DNA of 64,000 nucleotides from Flammula alnicola (Eukaryota > Basidiomycota > Agaricomycetes > Agaricales > Strophariaceae): NCBI GenBank assembly GCA_015499995.1, contig JADNRV010000100.1, forward strand, positions 62,001-126,000, written 5' to 3'. Under the pieces are notes generated by a model. That model worked only from the letters and a program-made list of their open reading frames with translations, ran no database searches and was not told the DNA's origin. Shown here piece after piece: positions 60,157 to 64,000 of this stretch; the stretch's first letter is position 1; each line of letters opens with the position of its first letter. Made by a program: the position numbers and the translations under genes.

Positions 60157-61496
60157 TTTGTTGAGACGCATTTTCGTGCATTAGTCGCCTAAAGCCGGAC
60201 ACTGAAGACTGCCAGCTCGTGCTCGGCATTGCTCTTCTTTCCTGGGCCCACTCCCATAACTTATTCAAGTTTGAAAGACGACTTGCGATATTTTAATGGA
60301 CTTTGGGCTTTGTCTGGAATCCGCCAGGATAACCACCGACCACGATTGCCAGTAATCGATTACTACGGGCTAGTACTTCGCACTCTGGCGCATCTTAGAG
60401 GAGTAGTTAGAAACGATAGGGAGGGTTAGGTCGGGACCACTCACGACACTCCTTATCCTTTTGTCCATCTATTCACGACGAGGCTTTCCCATTATCTTGC
60501 ACTGAGAGCAGAGGGATTATCAGGCAAGTTAAAGCGGGATTGCTATCTTTGAGTACCCGTCGTTATATATTCGAACATAAATGCATTTACGTGAATCCTA
60601 TTAGTATTTAGTCATGCCAATATATTTCAAATTACCCCTGGACGAGGAAGCGATGCGCGCTAAGAGTTCAGATAGTCTGACCTCTCTCTTATTCGGCAAG
60701 ACAGAAACCTTCTGAGAAACGTGCTGAATCGCATCCCATCATAGAGTCACGTGACTGACATGGAACACGGAAAATTGAAATGCTTCATTGCTTGCAAAGT
60801 TCTGCCTAATTCCGGGGCAAATTGCAGTTCCTCGGACTCCCCCTTCTCTACCTGTGCAAGTTCGGCGACACGACCCATATACAGGTGTACCGGAAAGAGG
60901 TTTTTAACCCTTTACAAGGTCAAGGATTACGTGATTGCCTGTTATGGGTACAAGTACATGTGAGTCTCGAACACGTTCCCTCCTTCGCTTTTCCGAAGAA
61001 ACTCGTTTTCCTTTGAATCATTCTGACCTGTCATGATCCTGTACAATCCCGCACTGCCCAACACAGCCATACATAGCTCTAGTGGTTCTTCACTGCGATT
61101 CCACTGCGCATATGTCAAACGCGCCTTACTCGTGTTGAGCGCTTATTCTTAACCGACGCCCAGGTGACCCTCTTTTCCTCCTGGCTGCCTTGAAATGCTC
61201 TGAAATTGCTATGTTCACACACAGCCTACCATTTTCGACCTTCTGTAGGGTTTTCTGGTTCGGACTCTCTCAAAAAGAACTCGCGCGAGAGTTCCGCTGT
61301 CTCGAGTCAGAAATTTCCCCCAATTTTCAATGGTACAGCCTGAATCACACCATCCATATGGAGTAACACAAGGCATGGTGTGCTAAAGCTCTACTGTATA
61401 TATTGACTCATTGTGAGTGAATGCAGAAGCATAGTACCATCTCAACCCCACTCGCTGCCTAATACTCGTACTTTGCGTCACCTCCGCTCTCGAACC
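60157..61496. other. Region between zinc-finger genes 2 and 3
   Basis: This 1.34 kb stretch holds the 3' end of gene 2 and the promoter of gene 3. A segment near 61246-61280 (GGTTTTCTGGTTCGGACTCT) faintly resembles 58150-58175 upstream of gene 2. No reading frame is supported. Confidence 0.4.
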
Positions 61497-62890
61497 ATGG
61501 CTGACACCTTCAACGCGTGAGGCTTTTCGGGTGTTTAACTTTTACGATTGTCTGACTCGATCCTTAACAGCGAGTCCGACTCCCCCCAGACTGTTGTCGC
61601 AAACATTGCCATTCGAGTTGAAGGTCGGTTAACTTTTATTTACATAGCTTAAGCAGTCTTTGATCCTCGAAATCCTTTTAGAACCTCTACGCGACTCTGA
61701 AGATGGCGCCTATGACGAAGAGACAGGTGCTGCATATAGTTCACTCTGGACGCTGCGTTCGTGGCAGTCAGATTCCGGCAGTAGTACTTCGGGATCACCA
61801 GCGATTTCATTCCAGTCGTATTCTCCTTTTTCCAAGGCCATCAAGATTATGTAGATGAAGAGTCAAATATTCCTCCTCTTCATCTGAATGCCGCTACGGA
61901 TTCCTGGAACCATATGTTGCCGCAGTTGTCTATTTCATCGCGATATCCGAGCTACCCGAACTCCACCCCGAGCTCACCTCGGTCTCCGCAACGACTCCAA
62001 CTTCCCCCGGACTTTCATTCCGAAAGTCCTTTCGAACAACCCCCTCACCGTTATCCAAGCTTATTAGAGGTCCCACATCGACACCATCATTCACGGCCCG
62101 CCGACGACAACCACTCCATTTATAGTGACGATAGCTCAGATTCGGTTTATTTCAGCAGCGGCGAGGACTTTTCTGACGAAGCTCAGGATATTCATCCTGT
62201 CATACAATCGACCACGCCAATTGCATCATCATCCCATGAGGAAATAGGCATCACGTCGTATGGAGAAGCTCTAGACGTTCCAATTGCTGGGCCTCAACAC
62301 CTTCATGGACATCCAAAATCCTGGGACCAATGGAACGCGCAGCCGGCGCCTGTCTCATCTCAGCCTCAATTTATGGCGCATAAAACACCATCTGGTCGCT
62401 CTCATGGGGTTATTACCGTTGATGACATGATGTCGCTTCTCGCGGATTCTGGAGGTCCAATCACCTCTCAGGACCCCTCCATTATCCGACAGCAGTTCAT
62501 TTATCGTTTATCACTCAGCGGCAACCTCGGTTCCGAGTCCAAGAATTTCTTTAGAAAGCCGACGAAGGCGAAGGTATCTTCGATGGCTGGCCTGAGGGCA
62601 AGCTCCTCGCGGAGAAAGGTTGATGCAGCTTTCTTCTGCGAACTCGATTATTGCAAGGCAGGCTTTACTCGCAAAAACGGCCTTCTTAGTAAGTAAATTC
62701 CATTCGGTGCACTTTTCTTCTTTGCTGAATATTGGTTATAGATCATTATCGAGCTCATCTGGGCATTGCGGACAAGGAGTGCAAGTTCTGCCACATGTTC
62801 TTCACCACTTCGCTAGGAAGACACGAGAAGAAGTGCAAGAGTAATCCTTGTAACGAAAAACACTCGCCCACGAAAATAGTGGCTTCGTGA
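61497..62890 (+). CDS. Disordered protein with C-terminal C2H2 plus C2HC fingers (copy 3)
   Basis: The third family member begins MADTFNAESDSPQTVVANIA across a first intron. A long disordered exon carries SISSRYPSYPNSTPSSPRSP, DDNHSIYSDDSSDSVYFSSG and VITVDDMMSLLADSGGPI. The fingers are CELDYCKAGFTRKNGLLNHY, then RAH (C-x4-C-x12-H-x3-H), split by an intron after GLL, and CKFCHMFFTTSLGRHEKKC with one residue fewer before the His than the other copies. It ends SPTKIVAS at the TGA 62888-62890. The exact exons between 61620 and 61860 are not resolved. Confidence 0.75.
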
Positions 62891-63681
62891 ACGATCTTAT
62901 CATACCCGTTTAGCAAAGCTAATTTGCTGTCCACGACTTCTCTTTTTCTTTTTCTGCTTGTTTCGTTCTCTCCCAGCTATTTGTTTATGCTCTCGACGTC
63001 CACAGTGTTTTCTTAGCTCTCTAAATTACGCTTTCCAGTACATATTGATCGTGATCTTGTTTAACTTTTATACCCACATTATCTCCTCCACCCCACTCCA
63101 TGTGCACACATGTATTACCAGACATCACACCGACACGAGCATTGGACTATTGAAGTTCCTAGTAGAAGTAATAGTAATAAATATACAGACCAAGTAGAAA
63201 GAAAACAGTACGAGTCGGTGTAAACACAATTTATGCAATATTAATAAACCTCAATTTTGGGTGTTTCCTGCCCTTTCTTTTAAAAGAGGGTTTTCGTGGG
63301 CAACGAAAATTACGCTAGAGGAAGCTTTTGGAGAAGCTGGAGTAGGTCTAAAGGTAGACGTTAGGCTATAGAGAACTTAAAGCGATAAAGCCTTGTTCGA
63401 GCCTACTTACCAACTACGTACTGTATATGGTTCAAGAAATATTCGCTATGAAATCAGTATATAACGACGGATGATTCTGTTCACTTTGGATCCTGAGAGA
63501 GCGAGACTTTCTTTTGTTCATCCGGTTCCCGAATGCATTGGTGCTATACTGGCTATTTATTACTTCTCAAGATGATAGGAGAAGAAAACAAGATTGCAGG
63601 CATTGAGCGTACTAAAAGTAGTTGTTACAAAAATTGGTTATTGAATACACGAGACATCAGTAGGTATTGAATGCCTTCCTC
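62891..63681. other. Intergenic between zinc-finger gene 3 and the right-edge gene
   Basis: This is convergent intergenic sequence of 791 bases, AT-rich in 63160-63260. No gene or repeat was recognised. Confidence 0.4.
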
Positions 63682-64000
63682 CTAGTCGGTAATGATTCCA
63701 GCGCCTATTCCAACGGAAATGCCTAGTTTCTTTCCCAACCTCATTCCTGCAGACTGAAGCCTCGAAAACCAGTTCCCCTGCTTGATTGTGGCCTTAAAGA
63801 AGAAACGTTGAGCCCAGGCAGCTGAAGATCCTACGAAGACATTATATCAGACACCTCTGGTGGTTGCTATATTGGCAGAACTTGATCTACCTTTAACGGG
63901 TCCGAGGGGTCCGAATCCGAAGACCCTTAATACTAGTAGAGGTCGAAGGAATACTGGAGCTTAAAATTCAGGGAGGAGCGTGATGATAACCCCAGTGAAG
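63682..64000 (-). CDS. IFI6/IFI27-like small hydrophobic protein (5' end beyond window)
   Basis: On the minus strand the sequence reads VLRVFGFGPLGPVKG, an intron of about 60 nt (donor GTAGATC, acceptor CGTAG at about 63832), then SSAAWAQRFFFKATIKQGNW and FSRLQSAGMRLGKKLGISVG, ending GIGAGIITD before the TAG. The G-F-G-P-L-G-P-x-x-G-S-x-A-A-W pattern is that of the interferon-induced 6-16 (IFI6/IFI27) family, which is expanded in agaricomycetes and whose role there is unknown. The N-terminal part lies outside the window. Confidence 0.7.

Overview
The window is nuclear DNA from a filamentous basidiomycete, most likely an agaricomycete. Genes are dense on both strands and cut by many short GT-AG introns of about 45-70 nt. 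The protein types are typical of such fungi: DBP2-type DEAD-box helicase, UBA4, zuotin, MED25 with VWA and ACID parts, MARVEL and mucin-like surface proteins, a NACHT NTPase, F-box proteins and an IFI6-like protein. No rRNA, tRNA or CRISPR was seen.

Positions 1-38000 are mostly conserved housekeeping genes. In order they are: eIF4B (5' end outside the window), an RSR1/Rap-like GTPase, DBP2, an alpha/beta hydrolase, a DDT/WHIM-PHD chromatin protein, APC10/DOC1, UBA4, a UBX protein, a PITH protein, HMG-CoA lyase, a second hydrolase, zuotin, MED25, a GPI-type wall protein, a mitochondrial PDH/BCKDH kinase, an F-box-like gene, the TFIIF beta subunit (TFG2), a zinc-ligand hypothetical, OLA1, an MMTAG2-like protein and a large disordered polyproline protein. 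TFG2 is split by a ~1.95 kb intron-like segment that carries an antisense secreted-protein gene. Functionally the block serves translation (eIF4B, OLA1, zuotin), RNA handling (DBP2), transcription (MED25, TFG2, PHD protein), ubiquitin and Urm1 pathways (APC10, UBA4, UBX) and mitochondrial catabolism (HMGCL, PDK).

Positions 39600-43150 are an accessory island. It holds Helitron-like ends (hairpin then CTAG), a 767 bp Mutator-like inverted-repeat element with a 9 bp target duplication, a degenerate AT-rich tandem repeat, a truncated membrane-protein gene and a diverged partial copy of the 3' end of the polyproline gene.

Positions 43600-50500 carry, all on the minus strand, a NACHT protein with a C-terminal membrane helix, a MARVEL protein and a mucin-like single-pass sensor. 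Positions 51400-62900 hold three related genes encoding long disordered proteins that end in one C2H2 finger plus one C2HC finger. At least two share homologous sequence about 0.85 kb upstream. A dead F-box/LRR gene lies between them, and an IFI6-like gene runs off the right edge.

Several otherwise well-conserved genes (zuotin, MED25, TFG2, a hydrolase, eIF4B) are broken only by apparent one-base losses, mostly in or beside short homopolymers. This looks more like consensus error than gene decay, though TFG2 has further lesions.
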